64,000 bases of DNA from Planctomycetota bacterium (GTDB taxonomy: Bacteria; Planctomycetota; Planctomycetia; Pirellulales; UBA1268), in contig QWOQ01000010.1 of assembly GCA_003669585.1 (NCBI GenBank), positions 1 to 64,000 on the forward strand. Direction: 5' to 3'. The translations under genes and the position numbers were made by a program. The notes under the pieces were generated by a model, which was not told where the DNA came from, made no database searches, and saw only the letters and a list, made by a program, of their open reading frames with translations. Below are positions 9,728 through 17,466 of the stretch, one piece after another; positions within the stretch are counted from its first letter, which is position 1; the number at the start of each line of letters is the position of its first letter.

Positions 9728-10135
9728 GAGTGGCTTTCAGGCAAAAAAGTTTCAAAGGGCACAACTCAGAGCAGGTCTGATGAGGTCGCACGGCCGCACT
9801 TCACCATACCGCTGCTGGCCGATTCACGCAAACCACTCTCGAGACCACACCAATGCCTGACATGAGAGACTCTACGCCAGTGGGCTTCAGGAAGACGTTT
9901 GTCGGCAGATCGGGCTGGTGTGTATTCGCGGCTGGAAGGAGGCAGTGGCGGGCGAGTCAGGCGGGTGGTGCGGGAGCCGGGGGTTAATTGATCGGCCGGG
10001 GAACAAGCGGGGGGAGCAGGCTCGCGTGAATTTTCGTGACCCATACGGGCCAAGCCGGTTGGCCCCCTTATGCCGGGATAACACGTAGCGGAAAGCAGCA
10101 ACGCCGCGGCGGCGGCCCCACCTTTCCGATCTGTC
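9728..10135. other. Non-coding spacer with AAA+ 3'-end fragment
   Basis: 408 bases between two minus-strand genes. The only recognisable content is the AAA+ tail fragment at 9878-9991. Open frames here on both strands lack ribosome sites and family resemblance. Confidence 0.6.
9878..9991 (+). repeat. Copy 2 of the AAA+ 3'-end repeat (detached)
   Basis: It has the same 114-base length as the end of the intact AAA+ gene and ends in the same TGA. It still reads in frame as QWASGRRLSADRAGVYSR... to VREPGVN. Most base differences from copy 1 are synonymous (for example GGC/GGT, CGG/AGG, AGA/CGG, GTC/GTG), so it diverged while part of a translated gene rather than as a non-coding duplicate. No other part of an AAA+ gene is attached. 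It is followed by the 3' end of the minus-strand propeller gene. Confidence 0.85.
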
Positions 10136-11971
10136 TCACAAGCCCCAACGCGCGACGCGTGGGGAGTCGGACGCGGACGCCGCCATGGCGTCGGGCTTGG
10201 ATTGGAGCTTGTAACACACCGCTTCCTCGGCGTTTCGCAGATACAGCCTGTTGCCGACGACCACCGGGTGGTTCCAGCTTTTCCCCGTGAGCGCAGGAAG
10301 TTTGGCCAGCTCCTCGAGCCGGTCGGGGTTGGCTCGCAGCAGCACCAACTCCCCCCGTTCGCATAAGACCACGATCAGCCCCGAATCCGCGAGCAACAAC
10401 GCCTGCCCCTTCTCATAGCGCCCGCCCTTCCAGCGTCGCTTGCCGTTCTCGAGGTCGATGCACGTGAAAATCGTGTTGTCGAATCCGTAGGCGCAGCCCT
10501 TGTGGAGGACACAGTCGTTGAAATCGGACTTCAGGTCCTTGGACGTCCACACCTCCTCACCCACCAGCGTGCCGTTGGTCTCCGAGACGCGCACGAGCCG
10601 CGTGCCGGTTCCCATGCCCGTCGGGATGAGGAGTAGGTCGCGATCAATGATCTTCGGCTGCAGCGCCCGGTAGCCCGGGTGAGGCCATTCATAGCGGAGG
10701 AGTTCCGCACCGGAGTTCGGCTCCCAGAAGTGGGCGCCCTGTTCGCTCAGGAGTGCCAGCATCGATCGCCCCAACAGGTTCACGATCTGCACGGTGCCGT
10801 ACGACTGTATGCCACAGGGGGCTGACCACGCCGGTGTGCCGTCTGCCGCTTTGAACGCAAGCACGCCTTTGTCGCCGTTCCCGCCGGCGTAGATGATCAC
10901 GAGGCCGTCGTGCACAAACGGCGAGGCGGCGAATCCCCACATCGGTGGCTCGCGGTTGGCCTCCTTCCGCAGGTCGACCTTCCACAGCAGTTTTCCGTCG
11001 ACAGCGTCCAGTTTCAGCAGCCAACCCTCAGCGCCCAGGGAGTAGACCGCGCCATCGGCGATGGTGGGCGTGGCACGAGGCCCGAGCCCCCCCAGGGCTT
11101 CGAAGAACCTTGCCGGGATCGTGTGCTCCCAAACCTGGATTCCAGTGTCGCCGTCGTAGCACACGACCGCCTCGTCGTCGCCGCGCTGCTCCTGCGTCAC
11201 GAGATACCTGCCGGCGACTGCGAAGGAACTCCACGCAGGGCCGACCGGAATGCGCCATAGTTCCTTTGGCGGGTGCGACTGCCAATCGTCACTGAAGGCG
11301 ATTCCGTGTTGGGTGCCATCGGTGGCGGGCCCGCGGAACCCTGGCCATTCGGGACTGCGAAACGCCGCGGGATCCACAGCAGCTTTCGATGCGTTGCCGG
11401 ACGCTGCGTTCCGTCTGGTGGCCAGAAGCCTGCTCTCCGCAGTCGGCGCCCACCGCCAATTCAGTCCGAGCGAGAAGTCGCCCCACACACCGTCGGTTCT
11501 CAACACGTCGGACACGCCGGCGCCGAGCAGGGCGAGGAGCAGCGCGCCCACCGTACGTCGCACCGAAAGGTGCGAGCCAAGCCAGATCAAGCCGATCGCA
11601 AAGGCGGCGGTGGTGAGCGGAATCGTCATTACGATCAGCGGCGGACCGCGCATCGACGAATCCGCCAGCACCTGCACGATCGCGACGATCGCAACCAACC
11701 CCGCGACGCCCAGCAGTCGTTCGAACCACCGGGCCCGGCTGGCGAAGAGCCACCACCCGATCACGAGCACGCCGACCAGAAAGGGCCCGAAGGCGCTCGC
11801 CATCCAGATCGCCGACGGGCCATTCTGGACGAGCCCGGGGATGAACCGCATGGACGCCATCACCGGCAGCAGCAGGAGCGGAATCCACGTTCGCAGCGGC
11901 TTGAACCGCGTGTCGGGCGCAGGGGCTTGTGCTTTCGTCGCGTGTTCGTTGGTCTCTGATGCGGTGGTCAT
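10136..11971 (-). CDS. Membrane-anchored PQQ-binding-like beta-propeller protein
   Basis: 611 residues. The N-terminal third has about four hydrophobic segments (WIPLLLLPVMAS, FLVGVLVIGWWLF, LVAIVAIVQVLA, LTTAAFAIGLIWLG, then VGALLLALLGAG). An extracytoplasmic propeller begins at PEWPGFRGPATDG, a W-x-x-FRGP entry common in planctomycete PQQ-like proteins. Repeated blade motifs follow, such as VVCYDGDTGIQVWEH, LLKLDAVDGKLLWKV and VLAFKAADGTPAWS. No dehydrogenase active site is evident, so binding or scaffold roles are as likely as redox chemistry. GAGG lies 9 bases before the ATG. The gene is visibly more G+C-rich than those right of 16 kb, consistent with separate acquisition. Confidence 0.8.
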   Translation of the reverse strand: MTTASETNEHATKAQAPAPDTRFKPLRTWIPLLLLPVMASMRFIPGLVQNGPSAIWMASAFGPFLVGVLVIGWWLFASRARWFERLLGVAGLVAIVAIVQVLADSSMRGPPLIVMTIPLTTAAFAIGLIWLGSHLSVRRTVGALLLALLGAGVSDVLRTDGVWGDFSLGLNWRWAPTAESRLLATRRNAASGNASKAAVDPAAFRSPEWPGFRGPATDGTQHGIAFSDDWQSHPPKELWRIPVGPAWSSFAVAGRYLVTQEQRGDDEAVVCYDGDTGIQVWEHTIPARFFEALGGLGPRATPTIADGAVYSLGAEGWLLKLDAVDGKLLWKVDLRKEANREPPMWGFAASPFVHDGLVIIYAGGNGDKGVLAFKAADGTPAWSAPCGIQSYGTVQIVNLLGRSMLALLSEQGAHFWEPNSGAELLRYEWPHPGYRALQPKIIDRDLLLIPTGMGTGTRLVRVSETNGTLVGEEVWTSKDLKSDFNDCVLHKGCAYGFDNTIFTCIDLENGKRRWKGGRYEKGQALLLADSGLIVVLCERGELVLLRANPDRLEELAKLPALTGKSWNHPVVVGNRLYLRNAEEAVCYKLQSKPDAMAASASDSPRVARWGL

Positions 11972-12654
11972 GAGTCGTGCCTCGATGGTGCGAAAGACAT
12001 GGTGATTCCTACGGCGCTGCCACGATCAGGTCACACGCTTTTTTCGGCAACGCAGCCACTGCACTGTATCGTGAATCGCAAGTTGGTGTCGGACTCACTC
12101 AAGCGCTGGCGACAGCTTACCGCGCCCAACGCGTCGACGGATGGCCAAGTCGATGGCGCATCCGCAAGTAGTGCCCAACTGATGAGCGGCCCGTGAACCG
12201 CGTGCGCCCGTCTCCCGGGCCTAGAAACGGTTTCCGGAGCGGCGGTCAGCGGCACCAACATCGACATCCCTGCCGACCCCAGTTCAGCACGTATGCCGAC
12301 CTACATCGACACCAATGCTGAACCGGTTCTATCTCCTCTATATATCCTTATTATTTTCTCCTCTCTTCTCTCTATTTATGCGGTACCCCTCTCGGCATCC
12401 CCCCCAGCCAGATAGAAGACCACGCCGCCCTCTCCGTGTAGCAGCCGTGTGTTGTCGGGAGTCGTAGTGGGTGGGCAACTGGTGAGCAAAAGTCTGCCCG
12501 CTCCAATGCACTAGCCTCAGGAAGATATTTTGTCGGCGGATCGGGCTGGTGTGTATTCGCGGTCAGAAGGGGTGAGTGGCGGTCGGGTGCGGAGAGTCGT
12601 GCGGGAGCCGGGGGTGAATTGATCGTTGGGCAGGACTGCGGCCTTGGAGCCGAA
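11972..12654. other. Non-coding spacer with pyrimidine-rich tract and AAA+ 3'-end fragment
   Basis: 683 bases without a supportable gene. It contains a C/T-rich, A/T-interrupted tract at about 12328-12378 and the third AAA+ tail fragment at 12514-12622. A 64-codon plus-strand frame starting with GTG at 12002 resembles nothing I know and was not called. Confidence 0.5.
12514..12622 (+). repeat. Copy 3 of the AAA+ 3'-end repeat (detached, frameshifted)
   Basis: It matches the AAA+ tail from GCCTCAGGAAG to the TGA but has one extra T in the run after AAGATA, which breaks the frame. Other differences from copy 1 are mostly synonymous (GCA/GCG, GGC/GGT, GTT/GTG, TCG/TCA). It lies 33 bases from the stop codon of the oppositely oriented methyltransferase gene, so all three copies have the same layout relative to a minus-strand neighbour. 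Confidence 0.85.
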
Positions 12655-13278
12655 CTAGATGCGACGGATCGTGGCAAACCAAGAATGGGCGCCGCCGTCC
12701 GTGAATTCGACCCCCGGTATGCCCGGCACAGACTCGAACCGCGCCGGTGCGATGGTTTCGATCTGCCACCCATCAGCGAAGACCGCTCGCAAGTCGCTCT
12801 CGCTGATACGTCGCGGCCCTTGCGTCCCGGGTTCTGCATCGGAAAAGCACAGCAGGAACACCTTCGCCCCGGGGGCCAGAAGGTTTCGGAGCGATGACGT
12901 GTAGGCCGCCCGTCCAGCCGCGTCAAAGACATGAAAAAGGCCGCAGTCGGTCACAGCGTCAAACTCGCCCCCCAGTTCATGCACCCTTGTGGCGTCTGCG
13001 GTGACGAAGGCCACAGAGAGGCCCCGCTCCGCAGCCTTTCGCCGCGCCGCTTCGAGCGGCTTGGGAAGGAAGTCCACGCCAGTCACGGTGCAGCCCTTCT
13101 CCGCGAGCCAGAGAGCGAGTTCACCCGTGCCGCAGCCGATATCTAGGACTCGGCCGCGAATGTGCCCCCCTGCCTCCACAAAAGCACTCTGCGGGCGACC
13201 GATGTCCCACGGCGTCTTCGGGGTTTCGTAGATGTCCTCGAATGTTTGCCGGGTTAGCGGCGAGATGTTCTGGGCCAT
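12655..13278 (-). CDS. Class I SAM-dependent methyltransferase
   Basis: 207 residues. Motif I is VLDIGCGTGELALWLAEKG, followed by VTGVDFLPKPLEAA for adenosine binding and the later FDAVTDCGLFHVF and LLAPGAKVFLLCF strands, giving a complete Rossmann-like methyltransferase fold. The length and motif layout resemble the small thiopurine/tellurite-type methyltransferases, but the substrate cannot be read from sequence. The ATG at 13278 (MAQNISPL) was preferred over an upstream in-frame start because AGGAG lies 7 bases before it. The start is 28 bases after the yceI stop on the same strand, so the two are probably co-transcribed. Confidence 0.85.
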   Translation of the reverse strand: MAQNISPLTRQTFEDIYETPKTPWDIGRPQSAFVEAGGHIRGRVLDIGCGTGELALWLAEKGCTVTGVDFLPKPLEAARRKAAERGLSVAFVTADATRVHELGGEFDAVTDCGLFHVFDAAGRAAYTSSLRNLLAPGAKVFLLCFSDAEPGTQGPRRISESDLRAVFADGWQIETIAPARFESVPGIPGVEFTDGGAHSWFATIRRI

Positions 13279-13306
13279 AAGTACGCTCCTATTACAAAGG
13301 TATTGG

Positions 13307-13843
13307 TTATCGAGCAGCATTCACGTCGAACCGAACCTCGACGTTGTCGTGAATCTTGTCCTTGCCATATGTCATTCCGAAGTCATTTCGATTGATGATG
13401 CACTTGCCACGGAGACTAATCATTTCACCGCCCGTCATGGTCGCCGGGAAACTCACCGGCATCGTGACGCCGAGAAAGGTCAGATTCCCAGTGACGACAT
13501 ACCCAGCTTCCGCCTGGCGAATGGATGTGCTTATGAACTTCGCCTTGGGATGCTTCTTCACGCTGAAGAAATCCGCCCCTTTGAGGTGCCACGTAAGCAC
13601 TAAGTTGTCGGAATAGAGAGAGCCGCAGTCGATCTCGACATCTACCTGCGGCTCCATGCCGTCGGCCAGAACGATCACGCCGCTCACTCGCTTGAATCCG
13701 CCGTCGTGCTTGCCACCCGGCTTGGTTCCGGTGAATTCGATCTTCGTGTTGGCGTCAGTCAGGCGGTAACGCACCTCTGCGGCCTGAGCCGTAAACGCAA
13801 GGCAACAGAGGGCGGCAATCGAAAGAATCATCAGAGATCGCAT
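13307..13843 (-). CDS. yceI: YceI-family periplasmic lipocalin-like protein
   Basis: 178 residues with a signal peptide (MRSLMILSIAALCCLAFTAQA) and a full YceI domain: YRLTDANTKIEFTGTK at the start, SGVIVLADG, HPKAKFIST, GNLTFLGVTMPVSFPA and RNDFGMTYGK near the end. YceI proteins form an eight-stranded barrel that binds long isoprenoid or amphiphilic ligands in the periplasm. AAGGAG sits 6 bases before the ATG at 13843. A marR fragment ends 36 bases upstream on the same strand; MarR-YceI pairs are common, so this was probably a MarR-controlled operon with the methyltransferase. Confidence 0.88.
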   Translation of the reverse strand: MRSLMILSIAALCCLAFTAQAAEVRYRLTDANTKIEFTGTKPGGKHDGGFKRVSGVIVLADGMEPQVDVEIDCGSLYSDNLVLTWHLKGADFFSVKKHPKAKFISTSIRQAEAGYVVTGNLTFLGVTMPVSFPATMTGGEMISLRGKCIINRNDFGMTYGKDKIHDNVEVRFDVNAAR

Positions 13844-13879
13844 TGAAAACTCCTTTTCCAAAGTTTACTGTTGACCCAC

Positions 13880-14085
13880 TCACGGCGAGCAGGCTTTTTC
13901 CCGCACAACGACGACCGCATCCATGACTGGTCGTCTCAGTTTCTCCAGCAATCGATTCAACTCCGCTAGTTCCGCCCTCGTCATGTGCTTCATCTGTCCG
14001 CGATGTAGGTCGAGAATCGGCTGATCGAGTTCGGCAAGTAGGTCCATGCCCAAGGCAGTGATGTGGACGGGCCAGAGGACTTCGA
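13880..14085 (-). pseudogene. C-terminal fragment of a MarR-family regulator
   Basis: The minus strand reads LWPVHITALGMDLLAELDQ, then MTRAELAELNRLLEKLRRP, which is the end of the winged-helix domain and the C-terminal dimerisation helix of a MarR protein. No winged-helix N-terminus precedes it. Upstream of about 14085 the minus-strand text stops resembling MarR, and the plus strand instead carries a short open segment (FEARVERAWRFMQNMFFTPEEH..., stop at 14231) that looks like the tail of another gene. The marR gene was therefore probably cut when the HTH/integrase segment arrived. The exact break is uncertain by about 20 bases. Confidence 0.6.
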
Positions 14086-14244
14086 GGCTCGCGTTGAGAG
14101 AGCGTGGCGATTCATGCAAAACATGTTCTTCACGCCTGAAGAACACGCGGTGTTGCCGGAGGCGATGGTGCGTCTCGTATCGCAGGAAAAGGAATCCAAA
14201 CAATCACCAAACACACAGTCACATTGCCCATGAAGGAGGGTTCC

Positions 14245-14718
14245 ATGACACGTTCACAAGACAGTCACGATAACCATGAAGATGATGTGCCCGACCGTCC
14301 ACCTGTAGCCGTCGCGAGGTTTGACTTTCCTGACCTTAGCATTCCCGTCGAGGTGCTGCTGCGTGGCGGTCAGCCCGTCGCAATCACCCCCGTGTCAACG
14401 CCGGGGCCTGTCTGCACGCCCCGCCCAAGGTCGCTTCTGAAGCCGCAAAAGCTGGCACTCAGTTTTTACACTCCCCGTGCGCTGGCCAAGCATTGGGGCG
14501 TACATGTCGACAAAGTTCTTCGCTTCATCCACGCTGGCGAGTTGCCCGCGTTCAATGCGGCATCCCGCCAGTCGAAACTTCCCCGCTACCGCATCAGCCT
14601 TGATGCCGTCCGGGAATTTGAAACAGCACACGCGGCGTGCCCAGCCGGCCCACAGAAGACTGAACCGCCGCGGCGTAAAAAACGGTCAGACACAGCCGCC
14701 GTGCACCACTACTTCTGA
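14245..14718 (+). CDS. Excisionase-like helix-turn-helix protein
   Basis: 157 residues. The N-terminal half is Pro-rich and probably disordered. The C-terminal half has an excisionase/MerR-like HTH: FYTPRALAKHWGVHVDKVLRF, then HAGELPAF and a YRISLDAVREFE end, the usual layout of small directionality factors. GGAGGG lies just before the ATG at 14245. The gene converges on the integrase gene, overlapping its 3' end by 10 bases. This suggests a recombination-directionality role for that integrase, but a plain transcriptional regulator is possible. Confidence 0.65.
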   Translation: MTRSQDSHDNHEDDVPDRPPVAVARFDFPDLSIPVEVLLRGGQPVAITPVSTPGPVCTPRPRSLLKPQKLALSFYTPRALAKHWGVHVDKVLRFIHAGELPAFNAASRQSKLPRYRISLDAVREFETAHAACPAGPQKTEPPRRKKRSDTAAVHHYF

Positions 14719-16058
14719 CGCTTTGACTTGGCTGGAGCTTTGCCGAACAGCCAGTCATGCACATGCTCCGTTACCTGCCGCAGCGCACTCTCGGCGACAT
14801 GCTGCCTGTAAACGGCTCCCATGTCGGATGAGGCAGGCACATGCCCCATGATGTGGTCGACCGCAACCTGATTGCCTGTCTCGCTGCCAATCGTCTCAAA
14901 CGAGCGACGCAGTCCGTAGAAGCCTAGACCTTTCTGGGAAATTCCTGCCCGCTTGAGGCCACGCTGAATCGCCGTCTTGATGACGTCGTGTGGCACTACG
15001 TGCGGCTTACCGTTTCTGGATGGCACGAAGTTTTCACGCACGCAAGGCATGCCGCCCCGGGTTACGAAAAGCAGCCCTTGCGATTCCGGTCGTCGCTTTA
15101 TTTTCCTCTCGGCAGCTACGGCCATGCTTTCCCGGATCGCCGCGACCGTCTCTGGCCACAGTGGGCACCGCCGCTCAACGCCGGTCTTACCGCGAGGGTA
15201 GTCCAACCAGCCACGTTCAAGGTCAATGCCGCTTGATGGAAGATTGCCGATGTCTTTGTTGCCAATCCCACAGTTGATACCCAGCAGAATCATGGCCCGC
15301 TGGTCAGGAGAGGCCCCAACGATAAGCTGCCGAATTTCAGCCGCAAGAAAGTGCGTACGCCCAGACTTTGCCTTGGCACGCCGAATCACGCGTCGTTCGG
15401 GCCGCTTGAACTCGTCGCCGAAGCGAACCGGCTTATCGATGAGCTCCTTGTCATAGGCGAATTTGAAAATGCTGCGGGCGTTGCCGACACGATTACTCAG
15501 CGTCGTAGCGTTAGCGCCGCGGGACAAATACTCCCGGTACCCAGCCAAGTCATCCCGCGTGATGGATGAAATGGAACGCCCCTTGCCGAAGAAAGTGACA
15601 AACAGCTCACAGTCCCGATGGTATTCCACAAAGGTCGCCGCTTCGATGTCGCCGTTTTCCCGCTTTCGATCCTTCGCGGAGAGAAATTCGTTTGCCAGTT
15701 CGGCGACCGTGATTTCGTCCGTGCGTTCAACCCGCGTTGCCTTCCCTGAATGCAGATCCCGGCAGTGTTCGTGATATCGCTTCAACGCGGCATCCGGGTC
15801 GTCAACCTTCCCAAAATAAAAGATCTTGCCGCGGATCTTCTTGCAGAATTGTCCCGACCGGTGAGGCGTCAGCGGAAAACTCCTGTAGGGCTTCCCCGCG
15901 GGCTTATTGCCTCCCCGTAGGGCCAGCGACTCGGCCCTTCCACGAGAACTGGCCGGCGGTGATACTTGGTCCAGCTGGGGCTCTGCTTTTTTGGCCGGTT
16001 GGACTGAGAAAAACGTAGCTTTTGGCCCACTTGTGTTCGTGTGTCTGACAATCATCAA
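14709..16058 (-). CDS. Tyrosine recombinase / phage-type integrase
   Basis: 449 residues with an SAM-like core-binding domain (about 110-230; TVAELANEFL, TRDDLAGYREYLS) and a catalytic domain (about 240-440). The C-terminal catalytic residues are present: FYGLRRSF with R384, HIMGH, and VYRQ with the nucleophile Y417. The usual box I arginine is not where expected: the segment LLGINCGIGNKDIG (C263, G264-G266) replaces the common GLR. The first His of HxxR is also changed (YGLRR). The gene starts about 97 bases from tRNA-Arg, a typical integration target, and lies on that tRNA's 5' side. The gene probably mobilised some or all of the accessory block to its left. Confidence 0.85.
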   Translation of the reverse strand: MMIVRHTNTSGPKATFFSVQPAKKAEPQLDQVSPPASSRGRAESLALRGGNKPAGKPYRSFPLTPHRSGQFCKKIRGKIFYFGKVDDPDAALKRYHEHCRDLHSGKATRVERTDEITVAELANEFLSAKDRKRENGDIEAATFVEYHRDCELFVTFFGKGRSISSITRDDLAGYREYLSRGANATTLSNRVGNARSIFKFAYDKELIDKPVRFGDEFKRPERRVIRRAKAKSGRTHFLAAEIRQLIVGASPDQRAMILLGINCGIGNKDIGNLPSSGIDLERGWLDYPRGKTGVERRCPLWPETVAAIRESMAVAAERKIKRRPESQGLLFVTRGGMPCVRENFVPSRNGKPHVVPHDVIKTAIQRGLKRAGISQKGLGFYGLRRSFETIGSETGNQVAVDHIMGHVPASSDMGAVYRQHVAESALRQVTEHVHDWLFGKAPAKSKRQK

Positions 16059-16115
16059 AAGCCCCTTACAATAGCCTCGCGGTTGTAGTAATGGTTGTAG
16101 TCGAAAATCGGTCAG

Positions 16116-16144
16116 TAGACAAGGAGTTCAAAAAGGACTATAAA
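16116..16144 (+). promoter_or_regulatory. Sigma-70-type promoter of tRNA-Arg
   Basis: TAGACA at 16116-16121 and TATAAA at 16139-16144 are separated by exactly 17 bases, with the mature tRNA beginning 11 bases after the -10 box. It is the clearest consensus promoter in the window. Confidence 0.75.
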
Positions 16145-16154
16145 ATAAGCCTTA

Positions 16155-16228
16155 GCGCCCGTAGCTCAGTTGGATAGAGCATGGGATTTCTAATCCCAGG
16201 GTCGCTGGTTCGAGTCCAGCCGGGCGCA
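16155..16228 (+). tRNA. tRNA-Arg (anticodon TCT)
   Basis: A 74-base cloverleaf. The acceptor stem GCGCCCG/CGGGCGC pairs perfectly with discriminator A. The D-arm contains AGCTCAGTTGGATAGAGC. The anticodon stem TGGGA/TCCCA encloses loop TTTCTAA (anticodon TCT), and the T-loop is TTCGAGT. CCA is not encoded. A T-run follows directly (16230-16236) and probably ends transcription. It marks the boundary between accessory DNA on the left and housekeeping DNA on the right. Confidence 0.97.
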
Positions 16229-16259
16229 CTTTTTTTGAAACTTTCTTTTCGTGGCTGCG

Positions 16260-17372
16260 TTACGCAGAAAGATTCTTTTTGAGGAATCGAAGAAAGTTTC
16301 CATGAAAAATCAGATCTATGTCGGTTGCAGAATATCCGCGGCTCGAAAGCGGTCCTGTCAGTGTCGCAATGTCAGCAATGCTGTCGAGATCCATCGGCGT
16401 TTGCTCGGTACCATAGCCACCGTCAAGATCGGTGCCGATTCCAACGTGTTTTACATTGCCCGCAAGTTGACAGATGTGATCAATATGTTCGCATATTTTT
16501 TCGAGCTTTAAGTTGAAGTCTTGGGGCTTTGATCGCAGATGCGTCCATCCGTGCACCATCATGATTGCATCGAAAGCCATGCCGATCACCGCATCTCTTT
16601 CAATGAGCGCCCGAATCTGATCATCGGTAAACTGTCGATTCCAATGAGACAGCACCCGACAGTTTGAATGACTTGCCCAGACTGGCCCTTGAAATCTCTT
16701 GAGAGCATCCCAAAAACTCTCGTCGCATAAGTGAGTAACATCAAGAATAATTCCCAGTCGCTCCATCTCCCGAAGAAGGTCGACTCCTTTTGCCGTCAAC
16801 GGACCAGAGTCGTCCGTGCCATGCCCGTAAATACCTGGCCCATAATGGACAGGCCCAATCGCAACAAGTCCGTCTGCTCTGGATTTTTCCAAATGACGCC
16901 AACTCAGAATCGAATCAGCTCCTTCCAAACTCAAGAGATAGCCAATCGGCAGCGTTGCTGCCTCACAGTCGCTTGCCTTCAACCACTTTGATGCATGTGC
17001 CTCGACGTCATTCCAGGTGCGTAGTTGCACCATCTCGCCACACTCCTCCATAACCCTGTAATAAGCCAACTGGCCCTGCGTATGCGCCCAAGCCTGTTCG
17101 GGACTTCTCCAACCAGGCAGCCTTCCAAACGGGGCGACGTACCTCGAAATCTGTGTAGCAACACAGATTCCAAACCGTCCACGGCGCATCTCCGGAAAGC
17201 AGACCGTGTTGCTTCCACGTCCAGCAATGCCATCGCGAACCGTGAGTTCGTAGCGACGAATGCGTTCCTGAGTCCATCGCTGATCGCGATTGAAGTCCTG
17301 TGCGTTCATCGAAATATCGAGATGACAGTCAAAAATCAGTCGTGGCGATTGTGTGACTGTTGCAGGCTCCAT
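16260..17372 (-). CDS. Membrane dipeptidase (peptidase family M19)
   Basis: 370 residues, a zinc-dependent TIM-barrel dipeptidase of the renal dipeptidase family. The first zinc site is FDCHLD (H17, D19), the bridging glutamate lies in LSLEGAD (E150), and later ligands are LDVTHLCDESFWDAL and ASHSNCR. The closing HVGIGTDLDGGYG and GNFLRFL are family hallmarks. There is no signal peptide, so it is probably cytoplasmic; substrates may be dipeptides or dehydropeptides. AGGAG lies 6 bases before the ATG. An 11-bp inverted repeat (GAAACTTTCTT at 16237-16247 and its complement at 16290-16300) spans the stop codon and may help end transcription. Confidence 0.88.
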   Translation of the reverse strand: MEPATVTQSPRLIFDCHLDISMNAQDFNRDQRWTQERIRRYELTVRDGIAGRGSNTVCFPEMRRGRFGICVATQISRYVAPFGRLPGWRSPEQAWAHTQGQLAYYRVMEECGEMVQLRTWNDVEAHASKWLKASDCEAATLPIGYLLSLEGADSILSWRHLEKSRADGLVAIGPVHYGPGIYGHGTDDSGPLTAKGVDLLREMERLGIILDVTHLCDESFWDALKRFQGPVWASHSNCRVLSHWNRQFTDDQIRALIERDAVIGMAFDAIMMVHGWTHLRSKPQDFNLKLEKICEHIDHICQLAGNVKHVGIGTDLDGGYGTEQTPMDLDSIADIATLTGPLSSRGYSATDIDLIFHGNFLRFLKKNLSA

Positions 17373-17466
17373 AAATCACTCCTGTATGGTTTGTTTGACA
17401 AGGAATCGATCGATTTCGAAAGTACGTCTTTCACAATAACTGGTTTGTGAGTGATCGTTACGCAAT

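Noticed and set aside
12050..12070. GCCACTGC element as a possible cobalamin riboswitch
   Set aside because: Only a short match; the rest of the conserved B12 box and aptamer is absent.
7970..12622. The three AAA+ tails as integron attC sites
   Set aside because: The gene-plus-repeat layout is integron-like, and a GTTGGGC core-like sequence follows copy 3. However, the copies have no inverted-repeat hairpin, the core motif is absent from copies 1 and 2, no intI-type gene is present, and the substitutions show coding selection.
12372..12932. 186-codon minus-strand frame crossing copy 3 and the methyltransferase end
   Set aside because: It overlaps a clear methyltransferase gene in another frame and owes its length to the G+C-rich repeat.
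14101..14233. Short plus-strand peptide beginning MQNMFFTPEEH before the HTH gene
   Set aside because: It looks like the tail of a lost gene but is too short to classify; noted only with the marR fragment.
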